Shown here: one piece after another, positions 1 through 11,269 of the stretch
Numbering within the stretch: position 1 is the first letter of the stretch
Layout of the letters: every line of letters starts with the position of its first letter
NCBI RefSeq assembly: GCF_002775205.1
Contig: NC_036454.1
Location: forward strand, 372,001 to 436,000
Reading direction: 5' to 3'
From: Xiphophorus maculatus
Taxonomy: Eukaryota; Chordata; Actinopteri; Cyprinodontiformes; Poeciliidae
Length of the DNA: 64,000 nucleotides
Position numbers and translations under genes: made by a program
Notes under the pieces: model-generated
Database searches by the model: none
Seen by the model: the letters and a program-made list of their open reading frames with translations, nothing else
Told to the model about the DNA's origin: nothing

Positions 1-1473
1 TCTTGCGTCCACAGTTAATCCTGTTGGATGTGGTTCGTCCTTCTTGGTGGTATGCTGACATTACCCTGGATACCGTGGCTCTTGATACATCACAAAGACT
101 TGCTGTCTTGGTCACAGATCCGCCAGCAAGACGTGCACCAACAATTTGTCCTCTTTTGAACTCTGGTATGTCACCCATAATGTTGTGTGCATTGCAATAT
201 TTTGAGCAAAACTGGGCTCTTACCCTGCTAATTGGACCTTCACACTCTGCTCTTATTGGTTCAATGTGGAATTAATGAAGATTGGCCACCAGGCTGGTCC
301 AATTTAGCCATGAAACCTCCCACACTAAAATGAGAGGTGTTTCAGTTTCATTGTCCAACCCCTGTAACTGAGTCAGTGAAGTAGCTAACTATGCTAGTGC
401 AGGTTATTTGTGGCCATTTCTTCAAGTCGCCATGCCTCCTCGCATTAGCTGTAGGTAGCGGTAAAACAATATTGCCACATGTAAGCTGTAATAGCTGGAG
501 TTCCTACATTCTTTATAGCCTGAAACCTCTGATGAAAGCCGGTTAGCGAGTTGCTAACATGTAAACAAATGGCTGTTTGCGGTGGAAGTCGCACCGATAA
601 ATCACGCAAAGCCTCATGGGGGCTCGGATTAAGGTGGATAGAAGGGTTTGAGGCGGGCCTCCTCCTCAGCAGGTTCCTTAGATGGCAGCTACAATGACAA
701 ACCCACAAGATAAACATTTCACACAAAGGTTCATTTACACACTCTAGAATTCAAAACATTAAAGAAAAACGTATTGCATCTTAACACCTGCTGATTCTGA
801 TTTTGGCTGATACTTATTTTTTTTGTCTGAAATGTTGCTAAATATAACAAGAAAGTTGCTGAATTGGCAACAATGAGGCGACTGTTGTTAACTGCAAGCA
901 GGTTTGTCAGTCAGACAGCAGAGCAATAAAAGACTGTGGTTCATTTTCAGACTTTTGCCAAGGTAGATAGGATCGGTGGATAAACTTGACTTTATATGTA
1001 AATGTTGGCTGATCAAAGATCTCCCAAAAATAAGAAAATCAGGCCAATTTATTGCCTGGCCGATTTATCTGTACATTCCAATATGCTGTTATATGTTTTT
1101 ATAGAACTTGTTTTGGTGTGACTGAACACACTGTCCAGATAGCAGCAGGGGTGTGAGGCTGAAGTGGACTGAACAGGTTCTGGAGGTGCTCCAGCCACAT
1201 CATTTTCGATCTGCCATCAATATTAACCCCTTTGCTTTAGTTTCCTCATTAAGATCACTCCCAGCTCCACAGGAAACCTGGACATGGGTTGCTATGACAA
1301 CTGCCATGGCAACTGAGGGCAGTGACATCATCAGAGGGAGGTGACTCACTGCAAGAATACACAAATCTTGAATGGTTTGTCTCAAGCAGGAATTTCACAT
1401 TAAAAGGCAGGCACGAGAACAATTGTCATGTAGCTGCTCTTCACAAATACACGGCAGGAAAATAGATGTTAGA
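1..1473. other. No gene recognised
   Basis: Open frames here are short and show no family signature. The first 360 bases read like a decayed dispersed repeat, but no terminal structure is visible to prove it. No RNA gene or regulatory site is seen. Confidence 0.4.
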
Positions 1474-1485
1474 GTTGCTGCATGT

Positions 1486-1679
1486 TGGGGTGCTGTGGTG
1501 GCCCAGGGGTAAAGCACACCCCACGTATGAAGACCTTAGTCCTCAATGCAGACGTCACAGGTTCAAGTTCCGGCCTGGCGACCTTTGCCTCATGTCTTCT
1601 CCCTCTCTCATTACTCACTTTAATTTCTAACCATTCTCAAATGAAGACAGCCTGACCCAAAAAAGCCTTTTAAAAAATT
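1486..1679 (+). mobile_element. tRNA-derived SINE, copy 1
   Basis: The head carries a pol III A box (TGGCCCAGGGG, near 1499) and a B box (GGTTCAAGTTC, near 1560), and the body ends in an A/T-rich tail. It is flanked by a perfect 12-bp target-site duplication, GTTGCTGCATGT (1474-1485 and 1680-1691), as expected for LINE-mediated retroposition. Two further copies of the family lie at 6914-7104 and 36011-36219, both inverted. Confidence 0.8.
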
Positions 1680-1829
1680 GTTGCTGCATGTCTTGTAGCT
1701 GAAAGACATGCAAGACATGTCAAACTTTGAAACATGAGAGATTCAACCGCATTTTGATGAAAAGTGAACTGAACCCACTAATCTATGAAAAGCTTTATCG
1801 CAGGATGTTGCCGAGCAGAAGATTGTTCA

Positions 1830-2374
1830 TGTAACAATAGGGTTGAGTTCTGGACCAGAGAGTCCAACCCAACTCTCCAGTCGTTTCAGAAATATGTCAT
1901 GGTCAACAGGGTCAAAAGCTGCACTGAGGTCTAACAACCACCGCTGCATTTCTTCCACAGTCTGTGTTTATATGGATATCATTAAACACTTTGACTAGGC
2001 CAGTCTCTGTGCTGTGGTGAGACCAGAAACCAGACTGTAAGACGTCAAAGCAGTTGGTTATCATTAGGAAGCCATTTAACTGTTAAAACAGCTTTTTCAA
2101 TAACTTTGCTGATGAATGGGAGGTTGGAGATCGGCCTGTAATTCTGCAGTAGTGATTTGTCCAGATTGTTCTTTTTTATCAGTGGTTTGACACCTGCTGA
2201 TTTTAAAGCCTGAAGGAAAACACCTGATGAGAGTGACGAGTTTACTATTTGGACCAGATCATTAGCAATGATAGACAGGAACTTCTTAAAGAAATGTGTA
2301 GGTAGGATATCCAGACAGCATTAACTTGAGCTTAATTGACTTATAATTTCTTCTAGGTTTTTAGAGTTAAGTAT
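1830..2374 (-). pseudogene. L2-like LINE, reverse transcriptase part (copy 1)
   Basis: On the minus strand, frames encode the N-terminal RT region typical of L2/CR1-type LINEs: a segment ending in [19 protein letters not shown], followed after stops and frameshifts by decayed downstream RT sequence. About 340 bp (2019-2372) is almost identical to 31229-31567. The element is cut at 2375 by a DNA transposon and resumes at 4967. It is dead: several stops and no intact frame. Confidence 0.7.
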
Positions 2375-3040
2375 GCCCCTTTTACACCGGCTTGGCTCGG
2401 CTCTACTCAGCTTGCTTTGCAAGTGTTTCCACTGGCTGCTGTATTACTTCATAGGGCTATTTTGTCCCTATATTTTGAAATATTTTTAGTCTAATTGCAC
2501 TCTCTTTTTATTAAATCTTGCTAAATAGATGTTGGTAGCAAGATGTGGGATTGAAGCTGTGTAATAGCTGTGTAATATTAGTGTACATTAATCATATCCT
2601 ATCATTTCAGGAGCACAGTGACCTGTGCAGTTCGGTGGACACATTGTGGCTGCGCTGCATCTGATAAAGACTGTCATACAATGGATTAATACGCAAAAAA
2701 GAGTTGCGGTGATCAGTATTTGTAGATTTTTGTGTTTAATTTAATTCCAATAAAAACCTGTTTTCCATGTGTTTCATTCTTACAAACACTTTTGTAATTA
2801 ATTTTTTAAAAAAATGTAAGATATTCTAATAAAAGGATTGGTGCATACATCTGCCATAGCTTTTGATTTTAAATGGGTAGAATATTCAGATGAAGTGATC
2901 TTGTGGTTTCGTTGTGTATATAAATTGTTCCAATGCTATGCTAAGCATAACTCTTCAGCTTCCACTTCAGTCCTGTCACTCAAATAATATTATCCAATAT
3001 ATTTAACATTAACACAACCTGCTGTAGTTTTCGGTTTGTA

Positions 3041-4773
3041 CAACCCCTGGCAAAAAGTATGGAATCACCAGTCTTGGATGAGCACTCATTCAGACATTTC
3101 ATGCTGTAAAACAAACTCAGATCAAAAACATGATACAATATTAAGGTCGTTCCAAAGTGCAACTTGTTGGCCTTCAGGAACACTCAAAGAAATGAAGAGA
3201 AAACATTGTGGAAGTCAGTGAATGATACTTTTATTGACCAAACACAGGGAAATAAATATGGAATCACTCAATTCTGAGGAAAAAAGTGTGGAATCATGAA
3301 AAACGCATAAACAAAAGACCATTCAAAATACATCACTAGTATTTAGTTGCACCACCTTTGGCTTTTATAACAGCTTTCAGTCTGTGAGGCATGGACTTGA
3401 TGAGTGACAAACAGTATTCTGCATCAATTTGGTGTCAACTCTCTTTGATAGCAGTTGCCAGATCAGCTTTGCTGGTTGGACCCTTCTTGTGGACCATTTT
3501 TTTCAATCTCCACCACAGGTTTTCAATTGGGTTGAGATCTGGACTATTTGCAGGCCATGACATCGACTGAATGTGTCTTTCTTCAAGGAATGCCTTCACT
3601 GTTTTTGCCCGATGGCACGATGCATTGTCATCTTGGAAAATTATTTCATCATCACCAAACATCTGTTCAATTGAAGGGATGAGAAAACTGTCCAAAATGT
3701 CAATGTAAACTTGTGCATTGATAGAAGAATTAACCACAGTCATCTCCCCAGTGCCTTTGCCTGACATGCAGCCCCATATCATCAAGGACTGTGGAAATTT
3801 GGTTGTTTTCTTCAGGCAGGCCTCTTCATAAATCCCACTGGAACGGCACCAAACAAAAGTTCCAGCATCATCACCTTGTCCAATGCAGATTCTTGACTCA
3901 TCACTGAAGACAACTTTCATCCAGTCATCCACAGTCCATGATTGCCTCTCCTTAGCCCATTGGAGTCTCGTTCTTTTATGTTTAGGTGTCAATGCTGGTT
4001 TTCGTTTAGCTTTCCTGTATTGAAATCCCATCTCCTTTAGGCGATTTCTTACGGTTCGGTCACATACATTGACTCCAACTTCCTCCCATTTATGCTTCAT
4101 CTGTTTAGTTGTACTTTTTCGGTTTTCAAGACAAATGGCCTTAAGTTGTTTGTCTTGACGCTTTGATGTCTTTCTTGGTCTACCAGTACGCTTGGCTTTA
4201 ACAACCATTCCATGCTGTTTGTATTTGGTCCATATCTTGGATACAGCTGACTGTGAACAGCCCACATCTTTAGCAACCATGCGTGAAGGGTTACCTTCCT
4301 CAAGAAGTTTCACAATCCTCTCTTTTGTTTCAAGGGACATTTCTCTTGTTGGAGCCATGGTTCTCACCACTCCACTTCGTCCAGCAGCCCTCCAAGGTGT
4401 CATGACTGCAGGTGTTTTGAACTGCACACTAACGGGCACATCTAATCTGGGGCAGGTGTCCATTTAGGGAAAGGAAATAGACTGGGTGTGTCCTTTTTTT
4501 TCTACCTCCAATTTGAGTGATTCCACACTTTTTTCCTCAGAATTGAGTGATTCCATATTTATTTCCCTGTGCTTGGTCAATAAAAGTATCATTCACTGAC
4601 TCCCACAATAGTTTCTCTTCATTTCTTTGAGTGTTCCTGAAAGCCAACAAGTTGCACTTTGGAACGACCTTAATATTGTATCATGTTTTTGATCTGAGTT
4701 TGTTTTACAGCATGAAATGTCTGAATGAGTGCTCATCCAAGACTGGTGATTCCATACTTTTTGCCAGGGGTTG
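3041..4773 (-). mobile_element. Tc1/mariner transposon, near-complete
   Basis: A 1733-bp element with long terminal inverted repeats of about 256 bp (3041-3296 and 4518-4773), beginning CAACCCCTGGCAAAAAGTATGG. It is flanked by TA on both sides (3039-3040 and 4774-4775), the Tc1/mariner target duplication. The uninterrupted target is present in the paralogous repeat at 50865-50882 (CCATTATGTTTACAAACC), which proves the insertion boundaries. A single transposase frame lies between the repeats on the minus strand. High similarity of the two repeats suggests a fairly recent insertion. Confidence 0.95.
3435..4463 (-). pseudogene. Tc1-like transposase with C-terminal nonsense codon
   Basis: The open frame is 342 codons. 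The usual start for this family is the internal Met of MAPTRE at 4358. In order it has paired-like helix-turn-helix DNA-binding domains (about residues 40-150, including the GRPRKT linker) and a DDE catalytic core. Visible catalytic residues are D in VFSDES, D in FQDDNA and E in NPIENLW. Exactly 34 residues separate the second D from E, so it is DD34E. The frame stops at TGA just after AIKES (about 3435). The downstream sequence stays open in the same frame for roughly 35 more codons and ends in an RLKAVI-type tail, so a Trp codon seems to have become a stop. Everything else looks intact. The product would cut and reinsert its own element. Confidence 0.9.
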
Positions 4774-4801
4774 TAAACATAATGGTAGCAATTTTGGACG
4801 C

Positions 4802-4841
4802 GTAGCACCGACAGATAGACTTAGCTATCTATCCGTGCTAC
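4802..4841. repeat. Imperfect 17-bp hairpin in shared repeat segment
   Basis: 4802-4818 and 4825-4841 are inverted copies with two mismatches and a 6-nt loop. The same hairpin is present in the second copy of the segment near 50805-50845, so it is an ancestral part of the repeat. Confidence 0.7.
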
Positions 4842-4966
4842 GGTAGGAAAATCTGATGAGGCAGCACTGATGGTCAAAACACCAGATCTGTGGAAACGCA
4901 TTCACTCCGAGCAGAACCGGGCCGGGCTGAGCTGAGCTGCTGAAGTAGAGCAGGTGGAAAAGGGGC

Positions 4967-5460
4967 AGTGGTTGAAATTGGGTCATTTTTCTGCATTTTT
5001 ATGTTTGAGCATAGCATTGGTGCTGGATTTAGTGTGGGTTTGCAGATTAAACTTCTGGTTTTTTAAATTTTCTCTTTCAAAAAAGCTGGCAAATCAGTTG
5101 CAGGCTGCATTAGATTGAAATTCAAGCGGTAACATCACTGGAGGGTTTGTGAGCCTGTCAACTGTTGCTCAAGCTTTGTTAATGTTTTTACTTATGATAT
5201 CTGCAAAGAACGTTTCCCTGGCATGTTTTAGTGTTGAGTGATAGCTACGCAGTCTGTCGTAGATTTCTTAATAAACGTGAAGTTGAGTCTTTCACCATTT
5301 ACGTTCGGCCCTATGACAAAGTTGTCTAGCAGATCTACCTGTTTGTGCATTTCTCCATGGAGACTCGCTCCTCCCAGACACAACCTTTGCTTTAATGGGG
5401 GCAATAGAATCAATGATATCTGAAAATTTACAAAGGAGAATATCTACTATGTCTAGTTAA
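4967..5460 (-). pseudogene. L2-like LINE, continuation of copy 1
   Basis: This is the part of the LINE on the far side of the nested insertion. It aligns with 33483-33870 of LINE copy 2 at roughly 88 percent by eye, with small indels. It corresponds to the region between endonuclease and RT and carries no intact frame. Confidence 0.6.
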
Positions 5461-5848
5461 GAATATATTTCTAAAGCAGTGAAGAAAAAAAATCAAGTCT
5501 GAGCACAGAGCAGACAAAAGAAGAAAACGCCAATGTGACACAAGTGAAAATACAACATAAGTTTTATAAAGCAGAAGCAGACATATTGATCAGCAGTTAA
5601 ATTTCCCTTCAGCAGGTTTCTCCTCTCCAGACAGTACTGAACTGTGCTGTGTGTCTTTTTAGGTCAGCTGTAAGACAAAAATTTGCTCCGCTGTATTTTA
5701 CTCAAAACAAGCATCATTGACTCTGCATTTGATTTGACTCACAGTCTTATTTATCTGTTATATATTTCGGAGCTCATTTAAATTGGTGTACAGTATTTCA
5801 ACGATAACAGTTTGAGGTCTCATTTTCAAGGTTGTCATTACAAAACAA

Positions 5849-5849
<1 letters not shown>
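5461..5849. other. No gene recognised
   Basis: AT-rich sequence without a recognisable coding frame or terminal repeat. Confidence 0.4.
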
Positions 5850-5883
<34 letters not shown>

Positions 5884-5884
5884 T
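5850..5884. repeat. (AAT)n microsatellite, probable LINE 3-prime tail
   Basis: About eleven ATA/AAT units. On the minus strand the run follows directly after the LINE fragment at 5885-6860, which suggests it is that element's short-repeat 3-prime tail. Confidence 0.6.
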
Positions 5885-6860
5885 ATACAAAACATTTAAA
5901 CACAGAAACCACAACCACGCATACTTGATACTTCTCCCTGATCTAGCCAGTTTAGGGAGACAGGTTTATCACAGTAAACCTGTACATATAAGTTAACAAG
6001 TCCAAAATAAATGAGCCTTTGTGAGTATTGAAAGCAGGTGCAAGGTATTTAAAATCAGTAAGAATAGAAAATTTCTGGACAGACATGGTAGATCTAAGTG
6101 AGAGAGGCAGGTTATTCCAATCTGATGGAGCTTAAGCTGAATTGCATGACGATTAATTTCTTTCAAAATTCTTGATGTAAAAAAAAACATTTTTCTCTGA
6201 CTACATTGTGAACTGATCTGCATAATCAAGAATTGGCAGAATCAGTTGTGTAACAACTCTTTTACAAACTGAAAGGGAGAAACATTTATCAGAAACAATT
6301 AAGTGACTTTAGGTATAAAGGACAATCGTGAGTCAAGCCAAAGGACTAAATATTTAAATTCATCACCTTTTCATAATGTTGTTCTTGCTAGGAAATGAAT
6401 ATACCACCTGCTTAAAGGAACAGGTGGTATATTCATTTGGTTGAATCCAAAATAACATAGAATATAATTATTCTTATACTGAAAAAACTTATTTGGAGAA
6501 AACCACTTTTGGACTAGATTAAATTTGGATTGTAAAAAAATAATAAAATCATGAGATGTCAGAAATGGAGACGTAAATCATCTGCATATAAGTCAGAAAC
6601 AGATTTGTGAATGATCATTAAAGAAGATGGATAATACCAAAAGACCTAGTGATGAAACTTGAGGTACCCCTTTTTCAATTATCTTGAAGTCAGACTGGCT
6701 GTCCTGGAAGGAAGTACACTGACTTCTAGATTGATTAAAAGAGTTCAAAAATAAAGAATCGTATAGAGACTGAGAGAATTGATCTAAAGTTAGATAGTGA
6801 CCAACCATGTCAAATGCTTTGGCCAGGTCAATGAACATTGCAACTGCAAATATCCTGCTA
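5885..6860 (-). pseudogene. Rex1/Babar-like LINE fragment (RT)
   Basis: The minus strand at 6593-6838 encodes RT palm sequence: FIDLAKAFD, then an IIEKGVPQ(V)SSLG motif and FFNDH. The first AKAFD motif matches the A motif of LINE RTs. Further 3-prime, 5993-6229 resembles the C-terminal tail of the same family. Stops and frameshifts show it is dead. The clade call rests on motif wording only. Confidence 0.6.
6393..6438. repeat. Perfect 18-bp inverted repeat, 10-nt loop
   Basis: AAATGAATATACCACCTG at 6393-6410 is exactly reverse-complemented at 6421-6438. It lies inside the decayed LINE fragment. Confidence 0.9.
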
Positions 6861-6913
6861 TTTGCAGTTGCTATACTGATTGGATGTTGTTATGATTAAG
6901 AAGAGCAGTGATT

Positions 6914-7104
6914 ATTATTTGTTTTAAAGGTTTTATTGGCTCTAGTGGCCTTTGTTTGAAAGGACCCAACAGGAAGATGGGTAATGAGAGAGGGGGAAGA
7001 CATGCAGCAAAGGTCATCAGGTTGGGACTTGAACCTGTGACAGCCATGTCAAAAACTAAGGCCTTGTTGCATAGGTTGTGCTTTACTGTACCACCACAGC
7101 AGCC
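6914..7104 (-). mobile_element. tRNA-derived SINE, copy 2
   Basis: Inverted copy of the SINE at 1486-1679, sharing the GGGGGAAGACATGC-type body and a B box near 7035. It is flanked by a 15-bp target duplication with one mismatch (6899-6913 AGAAGAGCAGTGATT and 7105-7119 AGAAGAGTAGTGATT). Confidence 0.8.
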
Positions 7105-7119
7105 AGAAGAGTAGTGATT

Positions 7120-7465
7120 GTTGCATAATTTGGCCTCAATCCCCATTGATCTGGAGATAAGTTATACTCATCTACATATTTAGATAGTTGATGATTGTTT
7201 TTTTTTTTTGCTATGCAGTATTATGTATTTTCCAGGCTCAGTTTGTGATTGGCTATACATTTCATTTACCTGACTGAGACAGTCCAACATGTTGAATATC
7301 TTGATTTTAGACTGGAGTGGTTCCAATGACCCTTTGAGTGGACTAAATCACTCTCAACACAACAACACATGGCAGAATATCTCTTTTCAATTATCTTAAG
7401 AGCCTCCCCCTCCTTAAGATTCTCAGAAGGGGGAAATTGGATTAAAAATCTTGTCTTGTGAATTA
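7120..7465. other. No gene recognised
   Basis: Mixed AT-rich sequence with no recognisable frame. It is interrupted downstream by the solo LTR at 7471. Confidence 0.4.
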
Positions 7466-7470
7466 GGCAT

Positions 7471-7858
7471 TGTGACGACCCCTCCACTTTATATGAGGGG
7501 GTTCGTCCCTTTACATTAGTTGTTCTTTATTTTCAAGGCATACTGGAAGTAGAGTCATCCAGGATCCGCTTGGGCCCCGTGTTTCCTGGCTATATAAGAA
7601 CCGTGCTCCTATTTGTCAGGGGGTCTGGTGGAGCTCGCTTGGGGCTGAGCTGACTTCTCCACCCGGCTCCGCTTTTCAGGCTGGCTCTTGCCTGTCTTGT
7701 CTGCCCACCCCGACTTTGCTTCGACCATTGGCCACAGGGGCCGCCTGCTTATTTGTCTTAGTTTTCTTTTATGTTTGGGGCTCAATAAAGACCGTAATTA
7801 TTGTTGAAGTCCGTGTCTCCCTGTTTATTGTTAGGGCTCAACGAGCCAGGTCGTAACA
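7471..7858 (+). mobile_element. Solo LTR
   Basis: A 388-bp unit starting TGTGACGACC and ending CGTAACA, flanked by a perfect 5-bp duplication GGCAT (7466-7470 and 7859-7863). It carries a TATA box (TATATAAG, 7591-7598) and a polyadenylation signal (AATAAA, 7784-7789) in the correct order for U3-R-U5. There are no internal retrotransposon genes next to it, so it is a product of LTR-LTR recombination. The parent family is not identified. Confidence 0.85.
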
Positions 7859-8016
7859 GGCATCAATGTCCACACTGTTGAACAGGACACGTAAAAAGCA
7901 ATAACAGCCATTCAGTTACCTAAAGAAAAACTACAAAGAAGAAATAAACATTTTTATAATAATTTCCATTATTATCACAATACTACCACAAAATAGTTGA
8001 AGGAAACCCCACATAC

Positions 8017-8267
8017 CTACCACTGAAGAGGTCTTGAAAAGAAATGCCCAGTCTCCATTACAAAGATATGGTGACATCACACTCAAGCTCTTCAGTTGAC
8101 ACAGGAATGTGTTCCAGAAAGCAGCCAGATGATGGTCAAAGCCCCCACTCCCAACTGATAACAGAGCCCTACACAGGTCCTGCATGATGAAAACATCTCC
8201 TCCTGGCCATTCCCTAAGCGCCTCTGTTTCCTTTCTCATTCCTAGCAGGAACTCTGTCATACTTTCT
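8017..8267 (-). CDS. Possible internal coding exon, unrecognised
   Basis: An open minus-strand stretch of about 83 codons with protein-like composition (MTEFLLGMRKETEALREW, then DVFIMQDLCRALLSVGSGG). It ends at a good splice donor, AG|GTATGT (last exon base 8017). Acceptor candidates lie near 8267 or 8290 after pyrimidine-rich sequence. I do not recognise the protein. It lies 0.9 kb downstream of the signal-peptide exon at 9177-9246 on the same strand, so it could belong to the same gene. It could equally be a chance frame or a remnant of an unknown repeat. Confidence 0.3.
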
Positions 8268-8279
8268 TCTTGGCACAAA

Positions 8280-8851
8280 TAAGACTCACGTCACAAGAAG
8301 AGACAGCCACCATGGCACCAGCTTGGGAACGGCCATTGGTTGTGACAGCATGTACTTAGAGGCCCAAAAGCTCCATAACTGAAAAGGTTCCGTACTGACA
8401 TTTCTCTGATAGACTCATTTGACCATTTTTAATATGGTACTTTAACTCTCCAGTCATCCTCTGATGATGGGGCAGTAATAAGAATACCACCATAAAATCT
8501 TCTACTGAAACATTTCTGTTCTCAACTTCAGGCATGCTTTAAATGTTCTGATACTGTCTATTAATATTTTTCTTACACTAACAAATTTCACAGTTGCTTG
8601 TCCTCTCCATGGAGTGCAATTTAAACTCACAAAGCTCAATTATGTCCTCCAAAACTAAGAAACCAAGAGCAATTTATGAATAATTTGATGAAGTCATCAA
8701 CTGTATTAGCTTGATTTGGCTACAGAATACTCCTATAATCTAGTGGATGAACATGAAAAACAAATATGTGGATCAATTTTTGCTTGATTTGTGTGAGGAA
8801 CAGTTAACTGCCACTCTAAAGGACAAGGAAAACAATTTAATATGGTATTTT

Positions 8852-8853
<2 letters not shown>
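8280..8853. other. No gene recognised
   Basis: Nothing with a recognisable family signature is visible. It would be intron if the two minus-strand exon candidates belong together. Confidence 0.35.

Positions 8854-8925
<72 letters not shown>
8854..8925. repeat. (AT)n followed by poly-T
   Basis: About 37 bp of AT dinucleotide followed by about 34 T. The short ORFs reading IYIYI and FFFFF or KKKKK are artefacts of this tract. Confidence 0.95.
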
Positions 8926-8926
<1 letters not shown>

Positions 8927-9176
8927 TCAAAAAACAAAATAAAACAACAAAATATAGACTTTACTCAACGCTGACCAGCTGGACAGGAATGAAAGCCAGC
9001 AGCTAAAGTGTAGCCTACTGTAGGCTGAAGATAGTATCCAAATACGACGGAGCCATATCAGTGTAACGGACACACTGACCTCTGTAATCTACAGCAGCAT
9101 AGCAGCATTCAGAAAGCTCTCAGGATATCTCACCTAGCTCTGACACCACCCAGCAGCCCCGACGGCTCTTTCTTAC

Positions 9177-9246
9177 CTGTTAGGCAGGTACTGAGGGCCA
9201 ACAGGGCCGCAAACACCGCAGTTCTGCCGAGCATCGGAGTCCGCAT
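9177..9246 (-). CDS. Candidate first coding exon with signal peptide
   Basis: Reading the minus strand from ATG at 9246 gives 23 codons: basic start, then a hydrophobic stretch (AVFAALLALSTCLT), typical of a secretory signal peptide. It is followed by an excellent splice donor, ACAG|GTAAGA, with the exon ending at 9177 in phase 1. The surrounding 9150-9560 is GC- and CpG-rich (CGGCGCGCGAGG), unlike the AT-rich repeats on either side, as expected for a promoter and first exon. A second in-frame ATG lies at 9234. The rest of the gene must be at lower coordinates. The product is not recognised. Confidence 0.5.
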
Positions 9247-9560
9247 CCAGGCCACAGCTCCAGCGGCGCGCGAGGACCGAAGTACAGAATAGGCGGAGGA
9301 AGAGGAGGAGAAGGAGGGAGAAGAGGAGGAAGATCTTGCGGAGCGGAGTCGGTGTGGATCATCCCTCCATCCCCTGGCGCCTAAGGGAGGGAGAACCTCT
9401 GTCGAGCGTAGGAAACAGGAGCAAATCGGAGCGGGTCTGTTGTGTTGCGGATCTATCTGATCATCTTGACTCTTCTTCTGCTGCTGCCACTGAGCTCTGG
9501 TAAAAGATCAGAAGCGTGTGACGCAAAGACGCTGCTTCCTCTACCGCCCACAGGTAGCTG
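9247..9560 (-). promoter_or_regulatory. Possible CpG-rich promoter/5-prime UTR
   Basis: GC-rich, CpG-containing sequence immediately upstream of the signal-peptide exon. No TATA box is evident. The call rests on composition and position only. Confidence 0.3.
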
Positions 9561-9846
9561 AATACAGATATCTCATGTTCACACATACTGACAGGATAAA
9601 AGTAGTTACTTACTGCAGACAGAACAGCTAAATAATTAGTTGAAACAGTCTTTATTGGAAAGTTTGGTCCAAAATGTAAAATGTAAAATGTAAAAGTGAA
9701 CCGTCTGTAAATGGTGCAACCTGGCTACGTAATAGTTCAGAATGACTGGGCATTCTGACAAGTATTTAGTAAAATGAGCTGACATGTTGCAGTAGTAAAA
9801 GAAAAAGTCTGGTAAAGTTAAATGCCCCAGTTAATGTTATTTTCTT

Positions 9847-9888
9847 TCTCTCTCTCTCTGTCTGTCTCTCTCTCTATGTATATATAGA
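9847..9888. repeat. CT-rich microsatellite
   Basis: An interrupted (CT)n tract running into a TATATA stretch, at the left edge of the fold-back element. Confidence 0.8.
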
Positions 9889-10455
9889 CCCTGGTGAAAA
9901 ATTAATGTACCAAGTATGTTCAATTTGAACATACTTGAGCTTTAACTCAGACTAATCATGAGTATACTTCAAGTTCACTTGGGAACAACTAACTTTGTGC
10001 TTAGTGTACTTTAATAGAATTTAAATTGTATTAAAGCACAATTTAAAGTGTACTAAGCATACTTCAACATACTTTTTTTGGACAATATTTTGCTTTTTAT
10101 GTAATATAAACATGCTTAATTAGTATATTTTGAGTGTACTATTTTTGTGATTGAATTACATTTAAACTATATTTAGAATGTATTTTCAGTATATTGGCAT
10201 TACATATTTTATATATTAGTAGTGTGATTACAGTATGCTACAATTACACTACTGGTTTATTATACTTGTTACTTAAGTACAATTTTTAGTTACTTAATGT
10301 CTTTTATTATTCTGCTTTGCCACTTTGTACATTACATGCTTCATACACACTACAGTACTGCAAACATATTAGGCTAAAAGAACACAGAAGGATCAACTAA
10401 AACACACTTTCCAACTAAAACAAATTACATTGTGCTTTCAATATATTACCATTTT

Positions 10456-10652
10456 GGTAACATTTATTTGATGGGGTGTGCATAAGACTGACATAACACC
10501 TGTCATCCAACTTTTAAAGCAATTTTTTATTAAAAGTGTCATTATTTACTGAATGACACTTCATGACACCTGTTAGTATGTTCCTAACAGGTGTTATGTT
10601 TATGACAGTATCATGTCAGTCTTATTCAAACCCCGTCAAATAAAGTTTTACC
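10456..10652. mobile_element. GGTAACA-type MITE, short copy
   Basis: The ends GGTAACATTTATTTGATG and the complement of GGTAAAACTTTATTTGACG form terminal inverted repeats, and the interior is nearly self-complementary (ACACCTGTCAT and AACAGGTGT motifs). It is a shortened relative of the 511-bp element at 18980-19490. Flanks ACCATTTT and CACATTTT are an imperfect 8-bp duplication. Confidence 0.7.
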
Positions 10653-11269
10653 CACATTTTTCAAGAGTACACTGACAATATACTATCCCAGAATTGTACA
10701 AATTGTCAATATATTCAAAGTTTACAGACAATATGCTTATGAAAATTAGCACAATAAAAAATAGATACCCTTTAGAGAAAATGTTTCACCAAGGAATATT
10801 GTTTTAATTTAATGTCACAGTATTCCAGTATTACTCCAGACAAACTGACATTTCTCCTTCCTAAGAACAGTGAGGATCAGCAGAACATTCCCATTCACTG
10901 GACCACTGCACTTTACAGAAACCTACAAAAAAGTACAATAGAGCAATTAAACAGAGAAAGCACTTGTATTTTAAAGAGTACAGAAAAACGGCAAAGAAAA
11001 ACACAAGACCTACAATTTTTAGACGTTGTGGACTCACTATGTATGTGGCATCATCAGAACTGGTAATGATTGGGACCAGATGCCTGGGGTGGAAAAACAT
11101 TTCTGGGTGACTTCTTTGCCTGTTTATGTTAGAAGTAGAAAAAATACTCAGCAATATCGTAAAATCAGCTGATGCTGGCATTAACTATGAAGTTGTTTTA
11201 AGTGTGGATTTAAGGGAGACAAACTACCTTAAAATCTTTCCGTCCATGATCTGAACACGTTGATCCTTG

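Larger units (their letters stand above)
2375..4966. mobile_element. Non-autonomous DNA transposon inserted in the LINE
   Basis: The ends are inverted repeats beginning GCCCCTTTT(A/C)CACC: left end at 2375, right end at 4966, 13 of 14 bases matching. The same LINE sequence continues on either side, so this is an insertion. Flanks AGTAT and AGTGG suggest a short imperfect target-site duplication. With the nested Tc1 removed, the element is about 860 bp and has no coding capacity. Superfamily is not determined. It contains a roughly 310-bp segment (2842-3040 plus 4774-4889) also found inverted at about 50755-51063. Confidence 0.6.

Noticed and set aside
1..275. 90-codon open frame at the window start
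   Set aside because: No domain and no clear start context; it looks like decayed repeat sequence.
6940..7100. Functional tRNA gene
   Set aside because: A and B boxes are present but belong to a SINE head with decayed arms, a long unrelated body and target duplications.
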